Assembly (NCBI GenBank): GCA_012932295.1
Contig: JAAONU010000002.1
Location: forward strand, 38,065,521 to 38,129,520
Length of the DNA stretch: 64,000 bases
Direction: 5' to 3'
Source of the DNA: Cyclina sinensis
Lineage: Eukaryota > Mollusca > Bivalvia > Venerida > Veneridae
In this document: piece by piece, positions 1-11,536 of the stretch
How positions within the stretch are numbered: the first letter of the stretch is position 1
Layout of the letters: the number at the start of each line of letters is the position of its first letter
The notes under the pieces: model-generated
What the model was told of the DNA's origin: nothing
Seen by the model: only the letters and a program-made list of their open reading frames with translations
Databases searched by the model: none
Position numbers and translations under genes: made by a program

Positions 1-397
1 ACGTAGTTTTCATATATTTGTTAAAACATACTATTAAACTTTTCTTTGTCATGTTTAGAACTGTTATATTGTTACTTTAAACTCTTAGCAACATTTTTAT
101 GACTATATTTTTGTACAGATGTACTTTCTGACGTCATTTTGATATACATGTACAAAAGATTTTGCTGTGAATTCAAGAAAAGTGTATTTCTTTGTGTTAA
201 GTCGATGCTAGAAATGTTTTTTGCTGTTTGTTTTATTTCTAGAAATATGAAAATATGGTATGATCATTAGCATTTTTATTTACTTTTTCAATTAGACAGT
301 ATTCATCGGACCTTTTTTCAGTCATTATTTAACCGATTCCACTGCAACAGTATTTGTTGGCATTAAACAATCGAGGCATTTTCAACGGATTGCACCG

Positions 398-401
<4 letters not shown>
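1..401. other. AT-rich non-coding sequence
   Basis: No open frame, RNA gene or repeat could be supported in this stretch. It is AT-rich with short T and A runs, and reads like intergenic or intron sequence. Confidence 0.5.
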
Positions 402-429
<28 letters not shown>

Positions 430-443
430 TGTGTGTGTGTGTG
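402..443. repeat. Compound (GA)n-(GT)n microsatellite
   Basis: An uninterrupted GA run passes directly into a GT run. It is a simple repeat likely to vary in length between individuals. No gene is attached to it. Confidence 0.95.
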
Positions 444-1261
444 GCATGCAAGTCAAATGCATGCATAGGACCAGGTTACGTCAAAAATTTATTTCTTGTA
501 TAAATGACAAATGATCTTATTTTCTCGAACCAATTACAATAGTTGACTGTTTTTTCAAATATTACAAAGTTTTTAATATTCACACTGCTACGAAATTTCA
601 TGAAGACCAAATGTCATTACTTTTGACATATCATACTCTTTCAGTTTCTCCACATGCATATCATTGTTATCATTGCCTTATTATGAAATGTTTTATTGTA
701 AAGGATGCAAACTTTTATATTATGATTTTCAGGGTGAAAATGACATTTTAAAGTAGAATACATTATGACGAATGTATTGATTACATTATATTGTAGAGAT
801 GTTTTGATACGTACAAATGACTGCTTGTAAAGAAACTATTTTAGTGGTTTAAACATGACTGTATTCTAAATGACATATAATACTATGCATGAAACCAGCT
901 CATAACTACCCTCAGCGAAATGTTTGTACAAACTGATGACATATTACAACTAATTATTTGTGTGAAAATCATGCATGTTCACTGAACTTCTGAAAGATGT
1001 GTACAGTTAATTTCTTTTTGAAAATGTTTGATGTTTTATCCTGCTGTTATATACATTGTTCAAGTTTAATAAATTTGAAAAGTTCTTCGTGGTTGTTTCA
1101 AAAATATATTATACTTCTTTAAAGTCAAGCTGACCCTTGATGTAAAGTAAAAATTTGCACCATTCAGTGTTGTCATTTTAGGATATTAGTGTTTTAATTT
1201 AATGAGGACGACCGCTGAAACCTATATAACTGAGCACGTAGCGTTTGAAGTGCACAGCTAA
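444..1261. other. AT-rich non-coding sequence
   Basis: Nothing recognisable is seen here. It is the left flank of the minisatellite that starts at about 1262. Confidence 0.5.
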
Positions 1262-2612
1262 AGAAACTTACGTAACTGAATACAAAATGACATCTATATA
1301 AACTTACGTAACTAAATACAAAACAAACAACTTCAGAGACTTACATAACTGAATACAAAGTGACAACTACTGAAACTTACGTAACTGAATTCATGTACAT
1401 AAACTTACGTTACTGCATACAAAATGACATCTATATAAACTTACGTAACTGAATACAAAACAAACAACTTCAGAAACTTACGTAACTGAATACAAAGTGA
1501 CAACTACAGAAACTTCAGTAACTGAATTCAAATACATAAACTTACGTAACTGCATACAAAATGACATCTATATAAACTTACGTAACTGAATACAAAACAA
1601 ACAACTTCAGAGACTTACGTAACTGAATTCATGTACATAAACCTACGTAACTGCATACAAAATGACATCTATATAAACTTACGTAACTAAATACAAAACA
1701 AACAACTTCAGAGACTTACATAACTGAAAACAAAGTGACAACTACTGAAACTTACGTAACTGAATTCATGTACATAAACTTACGTAACTGCATACAAAAT
1801 GACATCTATATAAATTTACGTAACTGAATACAAAACAAACAACTTCAGAGACTTACGTAACTGAATACAAAGTGACAACTACAGAAACTTAAGTAACTGA
1901 ATTCAAATGCATAAACGTACGTAACTGCATACAAAATGACATCTATAGAAACTTACGTAACTGAATACAAAACAAACAACTTCAGAGACTTACGTAACTG
2001 AATACAAAGTGACAACTACAGAAACTTAAGTAACTGAATTCAAATGCATAACTTACGTAACTGCATACAAAATGACATCTATATAAACTTACGTAACTGA
2101 ATACAAAACAAACAACTTCAGAGACTTACGTAACTGAATACAAAGTGACAACTACAGAAACTTAAGTAACTGAATTCAAATGCATAAACGTACGTAACTG
2201 CATACAAAATGACATCTATATAAACTTACGTAACTGAATATAAAACAAACAACTTCAGAGACTTACGAAACTGAGTACAAAGTGACAACTACAGAAACTT
2301 AAGTAACTGAATTCAAATACATAAACTTACGTAACTGCATACAAAATGACATCTATATAAACTTACGTAACTGAATACAAAACAAACAACTTCAAAGACT
2401 TACCGTAACTGAATACAAAATGACAACTACAGAAACTTAAGTAACTGAATTCAAATACATAAACTTATGTAACTGCATACAAAATGACATCTATGGAAAC
2501 TTACGTAACTGAATACAACTTCAGAGAATTACATAACTGAATACAAAGTGACAACTTCATAAACTTGTTATGTAACTGAATACAAAGCAAACAGCTACCG
2601 AAACTTACGTAA
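1262..2612. repeat. 137-bp higher-order minisatellite rich in TTACGTAA
   Basis: About ten copies of a 137-bp higher-order unit, each made of four related sub-units of roughly 36, 37, 36 and 28 bp that all start near AAACTTACGTAACTG. The period is visible at the recurring tract TACAAAATGACATCTAT, found at 1281, 1418 and 1555. Sub-units differ at fixed places, for example CTGCATAC against CTGAATTC, so the four-part unit was amplified as a block. About two dozen exact copies of the palindrome TTACGTAA occur. That palindrome matches the known binding consensus of PAR-bZIP and E4BP4/NFIL3 factors; any regulatory role is inference. Confidence 0.93.
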
Positions 2613-4260
2613 CTGCTGAAGGTGAAACACAACCATCATTCATTTAAAACATAAATCAGTCAATTACTGCTATTCATGAAACCACGTTTAACAACAACAT
2701 AAGTAAATACGTGTTCATATTTTTTTGTCCTTTTATTCATTTATGTTACCAGTTCGAAGCTTTGTAGTACAATATAAACTAGAGTGGCCCACGTGATATT
2801 TTGCTGAATCGAATCTGTGGGTTTTCTTTCTTTTAATGGCCAGAGCATTTCCGAATATACCTATCATTCACTCCACAAGGATACAATGTACGATTTATAC
2901 TTAATATAATCAGTTGGGACGATGTGCAAAGGTTAAAGAAGAGTTGAGCTGATTTTGTAACTAAAGGTAAATAAAATTTTATCTTTTTTTTTCAAAAAAA
3001 TACTCTGAGATTTATTTGATTAGAATGTGTAAAGTACGTAAGCCGATACTTGCATCAGACAAGATAATTGTTGGAAATGGTGGTTCAAAATTGATGTCTT
3101 TAGAATTATCCTTTAAAAAGAATGTATTCACGTACAATGCTTCTTGTATCTGAATGAAGGCAAAGCATTTGGGTCAACAACAACAACCACGAAGAAAAAA
3201 CAACAACAAAAACAAGCATCTTTATGTCAAATGAAACTTTACAACGGCCAAGAAAAGAACTATTTCATACACTAACATTTAAATTAGGCATTCTTATTTT
3301 TGCTACTGCGAAGTCCATGAAGAATGGTGACTAGTTTTTATACGAAAAATGTTTACTTGAAACAGTGAGTTGTACGATGTAGTGAGCAAACAGCACGATA
3401 TATTCGTCCATAGGAAGTGAAGCAGGCACTGTTCAAATTACTTTCTATTTTTTAACTATTTAGACAATGAAAATTGTTTAGATATATGAAAGGAAAATGG
3501 TGTAAAAGAAACGGGTTGTAACAGGCCTTTTATATTAATGCCTAGCGTTTACAAAAGTAGAAATAGGCAAAAAAATGCAGATCCAGTTCAGACCTCTAAA
3601 AGGCCTATCACATAATCCCCTTAGGAAATTTGTAGTGGATTAGCATTCGGCGTGTATATCGACAAATTTCAATATTGTATATATCAAGTCAGAAATAACT
3701 TTTTGTAAATAAATTTATTTATGAAAATAATCAAAATATTTCCATAATGTGACAATTTGTTTTATGTAATTTTCTACATTTTATTTCACTAATAAAATAA
3801 GTCTGATTGCAATTTTATCAATTTTTCTTGTTCTAGAACGTTTTGGTTACGTTTCTTCACACCTTTTCGTACTCAACCATACATTTTAAAACTTTGAAAA
3901 ACAGACATCTCTATTTTTTCATTTAAAAAAAGAGAAGAAGAAAAAAAAAGGATATGAGTAGAAATTATTCAACATGAAAGCATTTTAGAAATGTATGTCT
4001 CGTAAGTGGAAAAGACAGAATAAGGCATTTTCTTTTTATCTATTTGGAATCATTTTTGTTTTTAGACTTCTATAAAGATTCTTTTAAATGAAACAAAATC
4101 TTAATTGTAAGTTCGTGTCAGCAAAGGTTCTTGAGACACTTCCCGTTACATACTTAAACAAAAGCATGTTTAACGCATTATTTTCTATTACCGTGTCATA
4201 ATTGACATCAATGTGTGAACTTCGGGAAACAAAGCGGTCTCTCAAAATTTTGGTATTCCT
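2613..4260. other. AT-rich non-coding sequence
   Basis: No gene could be supported. There are short CAA-rich and A-rich runs near 3177-3215 and 3925-3950. The stretch may be intergenic or part of an intron. Confidence 0.5.
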
Positions 4261-4843
4261 GTGCTAGTAAACTTTTACAACTTACCTGACGCGAACACGC
4301 GGATGGACAGTAAGTTAGAAGATCTCATGTACCAATATGACCGCAAGGCAGCTTTTAGCCCGCGGGTTCAATTTTGTATCCTGACATACACGCCTGTAAG
4401 TTACAGGTCAGCTGCACGTAATGACCACATATCTCGTGCACACGTGCTTGTCAAGTTATTTCCTGCCTCACAGAGACGCAGTAAGCCTGTTATGGATTCA
4501 AAGGTAAATATTAAATTTTGTTAGATTCAGTGTATTAAATGCAGACTATAAGAATTTTGTTTGACATTTCAGTAACTCGTGGCAGCAAAAAGTAAACACT
4601 TAACTTTTTGCATTGTCGTCGAAAGTTTAGTAACGTTCGAAATACTTAGTTATTGATAAGTACTTCACTAACTTGCCAGAACTTGTTGATAAGGTTTTCT
4701 GTAGTAATATAAAGCATGGCAGTCAAATTGAAGTTAGAGAAAAATCGTTTGGGCTAGGAAAACCCTGTTTACTGCTGGCACTAAAATATACAATTACTTT
4801 TTTTTTATTTCGTGTTTTGTTTCAGGGAAAATTTAAAGAATAG
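4261..4843 (+). CDS. Possible terminal exon pair of an unrecognised gene
   Basis: An open stretch runs from about 4261 to a good donor at 4504 (TCAAAG followed by GTAAAT). A polypyrimidine-rich acceptor (TTTTGTTTCAG) ends at 4825. Joining 4503 to 4826 keeps the frame and adds only GKFKE before a TAG at 4841-4843. The 5' border was not found, and the first codon of the open stretch is GTG rather than ATG, so this would be an internal or last exon. It is more GC-rich than its surroundings. The residues resemble no family I know. It could equally be a non-coding RNA exon or chance. Confidence 0.2.
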
Positions 4844-6154
4844 GATGTTAGATCAGACCCGGAATCAGATACAACAGAATCATCATAGTGGCTGACGACA
4901 CTGTCACGCGGACCAATCAGATCATAGATCATGCGGATGCAAGCAGCTTTATGAACTCACCGTAACTCTTTTCTCTTTAACCGTGTCTAAGAACATCTAC
5001 AAACAACACACGATGGCAGATATGTCTTATTTACCATTCAGTATTTTTTACTATGAAGTAATCTTTCAATTTTAAGAGAATATTAAATTACATATTAAAG
5101 AAGTGGATTTTAACAGAAAATCCATTATCTCGATGAATGGAGAACATTACACAATATTCTGCCTATAAAAAGACACTGTTACGAATGTTGTAAGACAGTT
5201 TAAAAAAAATACATGTAAACAACTTTAAGGGCTCCGGGGTTCATAGGAACTATCTCCAAAAACTTTTATGTATACAATAATGTAATATTGAGTGTTTGCT
5301 AATATGCTTTAATCGTTCAGCTGATAGTCTTAATACTTTTAAAAACCACATTTTCATCAATGGTATGATGATAGTCGTTTATAATGAGACTGACTGCCTA
5401 TTGGAAGGGTTTTTATATATGAGTGAGGAACTCGAAACAGTTCAGTCGATTTGGGTGAATCAAAATCTTCTCTTAGTTGAAATAAGGCGTTGTCAAAGAT
5501 AAATAAACAATAGTTGAGTGCGTGTGAAATAAATTAAACAATAAACGACTGAATTGAAACTTTCAAACTGCAGTGTATTTATTTTACGTCGATTCGGAAT
5601 CAAGTTATTGCATTTTACATTAATCTATGTCCGGTGCTATAAAGTTAACATCGAAAACTGAAATATGCCCTGGTTTCTTATCACCACGATGCATTTAATT
5701 CGTACTTCAGCTGAGATAATAGATTATTTTAGACTAAATAAATGTGACTTGACACATGCATGTATTCAAATTTGAAACAGTACTGGTAGATATCGATATT
5801 GACTTGAGCAACGGTAAGTGAGTTTCTAGTAACTTCCTTCAATTTTTTTCCGAAATTGTCTAATTTATAACAAAAATATAGATTAACAGGTACTGAAGTA
5901 AGTGGTATGAGTGTTGATATAAAAAAAGACCACAATAATATGCCAGTTTAATGTGCAACGTGTCATTCATTTCGGTTTGTTTCAACCACACGAATGGCTT
6001 TAAACTGTTTCGTACGATTGAAATATTTGTTTGGAACTTGACAGAAAACATTTCCCCCCTTTTTTTTAAGAAAAAAAGTAGACCAAGTCCGCGATATAAA
6101 TTTTGTTTTTTTGATTGGACGGTCTGTAAACATGTTAGCATGAACATTGGCCTT
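4844..6154. other. AT-rich non-coding sequence
   Basis: Only short chance open frames are present here, with no splice-site or family support. Nothing else was recognised. Confidence 0.45.
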
Positions 6155-6260
6155 TAACCCTTAACCTGCTGGAACCGAAAGTGATTAGCCTTTGCCACCA
6201 GTATAGAGCCAGGCCAGCCTGCACATCCCACCAGGCTCTATACTGTTGTTAGCTCCAGTT
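6155..6260. repeat. Short hairpin repeat, MITE-like fragment
   Basis: A 12-bp perfect inverted repeat (CAGTATAGAGCC at 6199-6210 and GGCTCTATACTG at 6234-6245) flanks a 23-nt GC-rich loop containing CCAGCCTGCACATCC. The layout, with a CCAGCCTGCACATC centre and flanking complementary arms, resembles a short interspersed family I associate with bivalve genomes. That family link comes from memory, not a search. Confidence 0.5.
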
Positions 6261-7956
6261 TTGTATTTTGATATTGAAATCCCTTAAACTTGGAATGGAT
6301 TGTTCCAAAATCAAAGCTGGGCAAATCGATTACAAAATTTCAGCATGTTCAGAGTTAAACAAAAATATGCCGTCTGCCAGTGTATATGATTTGAATACTT
6401 TGACCAGTGTGTACAACGGGATAAATACTTCGAGGCTTTTGTATAATTTTCGTATTCAGTGTTTAACTATACAATTCTGTTGCAGTTTAAGCAGAGTATT
6501 TTTCCTTAGAACATGTAGTTTCTGTCGGATTAGCACATTTTATACGAGTTTTTAGTCCTTAGCAATCAATGTCTGTTTCTTTTTATTCCTGAATGATTAA
6601 ATTTCGTTTATTATAACTGTCTTATTGCATCTGTAAAAGTATCAATTAAGTTATTGTTTTAAACGTATATACTCTTGTAATCCTTAGAACGTATTTTTTT
6701 TATTTTGGAAAAAAAGATAAATGTTTATTCTATAGATTTTACATACGGTGAATACAAGAAAGTGACATGCGTTGTAAACAATTTCAATCTCTACTTCTAT
6801 AGTTGCTGATTAAACTTGGCATTAAGATGCCTTGAATAATTTTCTAACGATTTCATAAAGACTTCTGTTCCATGCAAAATTCCAGTCGCTATGGCAACAA
6901 GAAGGGAGAACTTCTGCTAGTCTGAAACCTCAAGGCTCAAAGCATTTGATTACAGCACACCTAAGAAAAGACTAAATAATTCATAACATTTGTTCAGCCA
7001 GATGTATAAAATGTAGAGATATTTAGGAAAATCTTTAGAAGTACAAAGCCCAGAGATTTTATATTTGGCTTTTAACAGGGTCTGAAAGACAAGAAATGAC
7101 ATTCTGTTTTATGTTATTAGGTCAGTATATTTCTGGCTCAAGCTTCAGGTAAATATCTGCCCGTTTTATATTTTGTCATAGGTTTCTGATGACGTGTCCT
7201 CTTTTTGTTTGTCTGTGATTTTGGACAAAATTATCCCTTCATTAATATATTTTGTCTTTTATCATTGCCTAGGCTGAATCCTGGTTTCACTGCTTGTGGA
7301 ATATGATATTTCAACATCTTCTGGCAAGTATATATTTAGAGCAAATTCGAACTGCTTTTAAAACGACGTACTAGCTATCTCAAGGTATATTTGTTATCGT
7401 TTTCGCTAAACGTCGCCGCCAGCACAGACGTTACCAGTCAACTAATTGCAACTAGACAGAGACTATTCTGACGGAATATATATACTATCTAAATGTAAAG
7501 ACCCCATCTTCATTGTCACCTTCATATATATGTAGTTTTAAAGGTGCTTGCGCCTAAAAGAGTACTGTGGAAGTTAAATTCTGTTGACGGTATTCAATAC
7601 TGCAACATTTCAAACTAAACAAGTATACAACCTTGCCCCTACAAATCAACTCATTTATATGGACAGCAAACTGATCTCTGTTTAAATTTAAAATCACATG
7701 TGTAGTTCCTCTGGGAATACTTAAAAGACAACGCTGTTTCAAACATGAGAACATAATCCACAATATGTAGTATTTTCAAAGGTCACATCAGTCCACTCAA
7801 ATTTTCAAAACTTCGCGTTTGAACAAGTTAGTATGAATTTCAGCTTCTTGTGAAATACTAGATCGGAATTTAATTGCCTTGAAAACTACACTGTAAGACA
7901 TCGTATCCTGTTTTGAATAATAAAGTGAAATCAATAAACATTTCAGTTATTTTCAG
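6261..7956. other. Upstream region or intron of the LRR gene
   Basis: The exon carrying a signal peptide for the LRR gene at 7957 should lie somewhere upstream, but no convincing ATG exon with a signal sequence and donor was found. The rest is AT-rich and unremarkable. Confidence 0.4.
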
Positions 7957-9303
7957 ACGGTGGTTTACCTTCAAGCATGGATTGGTAGAAACACTGGTTA
8001 CCTGTTACAAGATAATGAGGTTCTCTGCGCGTTTAATTGTTCCTGCCAGAGCAACGCAGTTGACTGCAGCAACAGAAGCTTACTAAGTGTGCCACCATTA
8101 CATATGCAGAACTCTCACTGCAGCTTTGATTTAAGCAATAATCTGATAACCACAGTATTATCTGGTGCTTTTAGTAATCAAAGCAAATGCAAAACATGTG
8201 ACATCAATTTTGACAATAACATTATCAATTTCATCAGCGACGGAGCATTTGACGAAATCATGAACAGCACACTTTATCTATACTTAAGAAATAATAATTT
8301 GACATACCTACCTTCTGCTTTTCGGAACTTAGCTAACATTTATACGCTTTTCTTAAATGGAAATCCGCTGAAAACTTTAGACACTGCCATTATGGTGAAT
8401 ATTGGTCATTCACTTAAATATTTCGAATTTGACTTAGGGCATTTTGATTTATGGCCTCACCAGCTTCAGTACTTAAGAGTTTTAGATGACCTAAAAATAG
8501 ACCATATTCCGTTTGACCGCATTCCAGATGACGCCTTTCATGGCCTGGAACATACATTGACGTCACTTTCAATATACGAATCACAGCTAGGTAAAATCCC
8601 GCAGGCCTTTTGTATTCTTAAAAACCTAGAATTTCTTAATTTTTCCTCAAATCATAAGCTGGATGAGAGAAATTCGCCTGTGGTAGAATCATGTCCGACA
8701 AATCGATTAAACATCGAAAGACTGGTTTTCGAAAATAATGACGTAGAGATATTCCCGGAATTCTTTAAAATGTTTCAGTCAATTTATTCTCTGCTCAGAC
8801 TGAAATCAAACAGGCTTACACTGATGATAGGGGATACGCTCGCCTCTGAAAATTTTACTGCACCTACCTTAGACCTCAGCAGGAATAACTTTTCCCGGAT
8901 TCCATATGCAGTTAACTATCTGACAACGATTAGGAGGTTGTCATTTGCATACAATTCCATAACAAGTATCGACGAACCTGACATTTCAAAACTTGTAAAT
9001 ATTGAGGCTCTTGACCTAAGGGGCAATCCATTGATGTACATATCTCATAGATCTTTTCAGAACAATCTTAAATTAATGCTTATTGATTTAGGCGAAACGA
9101 GGTTGCGTCAAGTACCTTCGGCTGTACAGTACCTGACAAACCTTTACTCGTTAAAGGTTGACCATGATCCAATAGAGTGTACTTGTGACATGTCATACCT
9201 GAAAACATGGAATATTACAGACGTTATCTCTGATGCTTCTATGTGTTTCTTGTCGACTGAGAAAATTAAAGATTACTTGTCAAAGTTTCTTCCTCTCTGT
9301 TGA
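7957..9303 (+). CDS. Secreted leucine-rich-repeat-only protein, last exon
   Basis: One long exon encodes a complete LRR ectodomain. An N-terminal cap shows the cysteine pattern C-x3-C-x-C-x6-C (from CAFNCSC, about residues 23-36 of the open frame). Irregular LRRs follow (LDLSRNNFSRIP, LDLRGNPLMYIS and others), then a C-terminal cap starting IECTCD with four cysteines in all; the last cysteine is the final residue. No transmembrane segment or TIR domain follows, so the product is probably secreted or loosely attached. Several N-glycosylation sequons are visible. The exon starts at an acceptor (TTATTTTCAG ending at 7956): there is an in-frame TAA at 7921 and no ATG before 8104, so the signal peptide must be in an upstream exon. 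AATAAA lies at 9561. Bivalves have many LRR-only proteins used in pathogen recognition; the ligand here is unknown. Confidence 0.85.
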   Translation, partial: TVVYLQAWIGRNTGYLLQDNEVLCAFNCSCQSNAVDCSNRSLLSVPPLHMQNSHCSFDLSNNLITTVLSGAFSNQSKCKTCDINFDNNIINFISDGAFDEIMNSTLYLYLRNNNLTYLPSAFRNLANIYTLFLNGNPLKTLDTAIMVNIGHSLKYFEFDLGHFDLWPHQLQYLRVLDDLKIDHIPFDRIPDDAFHGLEHTLTSLSIYESQLGKIPQAFCILKNLEFLNFSSNHKLDERNSPVVESCPTNRLNIERLVFENNDVEIFPEFFKMFQSIYSLLRLKSNRLTLMIGDTLASENFTAPTLDLSRNNFSRIPYAVNYLTTIRRLSFAYNSITSIDEPDISKLVNIEALDLRGNPLMYISHRSFQNNLKLMLIDLGETRLRQVPSAVQYLTNLYSLKVDHDPIECTCDMSYLKTWNITDVISDASMCFLSTEKIKDYLSKFLPLC

Positions 9304-10309
9304 AAAAAATCTATATTACAATGTACTATTTTGTGTACTTCTTAAACGCCTAAGTTGCCAACAAGACCGGATTTATATACCTGGTAAAATGTTAGTTGTA
9401 TATGTTAATACTGTTTGACATTTAACTAAATGCATTAAATATGAGAAAAATATTTGTCACGCACAAAGATTTAGGTTAAAAGTAAGAAATTAAAATTAAA
9501 AAATTACATTTTCATACTTTTTTCTGTATTCATTAAAAGTAATATTTATAATGCCTGCTAAATAAATATCAAAACAAAACTAGTAATTTTTCTTTCTTTC
9601 TTTTTATTAGCCCCCGTGTACCTTTATATCATGGAAAGAAATGGAGATTTGTGTGTTATACGTCTGTATTAAGTGTCGGTACACTCGACGAATCAGGAAC
9701 GTGCTTTAAATTATTAATGCTTCATTTAGGATTGCTAGCTACGGAGTTAAAGACACTGTCAAATAGACCGAACTTAAAGTGAGTTCTATTGAGAGATAGT
9801 GTTGCTATCCAATGGACGGTAAACTGAGCAGGCTCGTCATAGTTAATGTTTTAAAACCTATCATAGCAGATGGCTAATCCTGTACAGTGCATAATCTACA
9901 TGATACAAATTAGAAGGATACAGTTTCTAGATGGACAGACAGATGGATGAAGAACAACTGTTGAACTTATTTTCATTGCCTTTGTATTATAAAGCTTTAT
10001 GGTCCCTTCTGTGTTTTTAGCTATGACAGATGATTTTTTGCCTGCATAGTGAGATACATGACTAAAGAGCAAGCAATGTCTATGACACTGCTTCAAGTAC
10101 GGAGTAACTAGAGTGCCCATGGGCAGCATGTAGAGCCCGTCAATGGAAAGCCGCCTATGGGGATGGGACAGATAAATGGAAACTGTGGGAAGTTATTACA
10201 ACTAGTGGACTGTCCAGGGAATGGACATAGGAGACAAGCGTCAATGGGTTAACCGCAGACGTCACACCTTTAAGTCGAAGGTCAGAAATGGCTGTTATGT
10301 ACTGATGTT
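9304..10309. other. 3' flank of the LRR gene
   Basis: This holds the likely 3' untranslated region, with AATAAA at 9561-9566, and then AT-rich sequence with no supported gene. Confidence 0.45.
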
Positions 10310-10665
10310 GTTTTATGGGAGAAAACTTTTTCAAATTCTTCCATGCATGGAGAAGTAATAGCCCAGACAATGTCTATCATCAACATTTTGGACCTTTGAG
10401 CTGTCACTGTGACCTTCTTCTCTGAGCTAGGAATCTGGGTCTTGCACGCAACACACCATCTCATCAAGGTGAACAAATGTGCTAAGGTTTTTAAAAATCC
10501 TTCCATGCAGGGAGAAGTTATGGCCAGGACAAGGTTTATCATCAAAATTTTGGACCTTTGACCTGGCACTGTGACCTTGACCTTTGAGCTGGGAATCTGG
10601 GTCTTGCACGCAACACACCGTCTCATCAAGATGAACAATTGTGCCAAGGTATTTAAAATGAAAAG
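10310..10665. repeat. Two diverged tandem copies of an interspersed repeat
   Basis: Two units of about 165 bp repeat the order CCATGCA-GGAGAAGT, then TTTTGGACCTTTGA, then CTGGGTCTTGCACGCAACAC, then TCTCATCAA. The motif GTGACCTTGACCTTTGA is typical of a tandem repeat I associate with bivalve genomes. The second unit (10490-10665) is the better preserved. It carries closely spaced TGACCT hexamers, the half-site bound by many nuclear receptors. Confidence 0.7.
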
Positions 10666-11536
10666 TATGAAGTAACAGATATCTTAAACAGTTTCTAAAA
10701 AGGAAGGACAGAGTCATGATAAAAACCAAATGGATATAACTTTGAAGTGGACTTGCTTAACTTTAAACACAGTCAAAATTTCATAGCTCAAGGTTAAAAT
10801 CATGACAAGGAAAGCAGAGTAAATTTTTATTTATTCTGCTAAGCTGTACTTAAAATATTTTTTCAGTTATGTAACACAAGAAAGAATGTCTGCATATCAA
10901 GGTAAAATGTGGTCAATCTTGTTAGACATAGTTTCATTCTTAGTATTTAAAGGCAGAGCCTTGTTTCACAAACAAAGATTTGTTTCTCTAACGTTAATAT
11001 GACAAGTAAAGGCTTTAATTATCAAGAAAATGCCTTAAACATAGTTCTAACAGCTCTTTTGCAGTTCTTGCTGTCATATTTGATCGGTGCATTCCTGTAG
11101 TGTAACGGTAAAAGATGTGGTTAACTGGTGTGACAAGCGCCAAAGAAACTAAGATTTTTTAACTAACAAATACACTACGCAAAGGCGAGTGGGCTATTTT
11201 TAAAGTTATTTCTAAACTTAGTCACTAAAAAAATATGAGAAATGCTCTTAGCAATTCTTTTTATCTACTTGTTCATTTTGGTGTACACCAAGACTGTGGA
11301 TTAACTTTTTAAGTAATTTTAACAATATGCAAACCGTGTGACTTCACATTTATAAAGGATTTAGTTTCTGAATACTTGCTATATCAGGCAATGGTTTTGA
11401 AATATAGAAAGCGCAACCACTCAAGCCTCTTCTGCGAATTCATTGACCTTGACAATGGCTATCAATTCAACCTATCAACTTTTAAACTATGTACAATTCA
11501 GTTTATGTTCTCAAGAAAAGTCCATGGCAAGTGCTC
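10666..11536. other. Downstream region of the cGLR gene
   Basis: On the minus strand this follows the cGLR stop codon and probably contains its 3' untranslated region. Candidate poly-A signals on the minus strand (TTTATT on the plus strand) lie at 10826-10835. No other gene was seen. Confidence 0.4.

Noticed and set aside
11095..11140. tRNA-like sequence (GTAGTGTAACGGTAA)
   Set aside because: It resembles an A box, but no B box lies at the right distance and no cloverleaf can be drawn.
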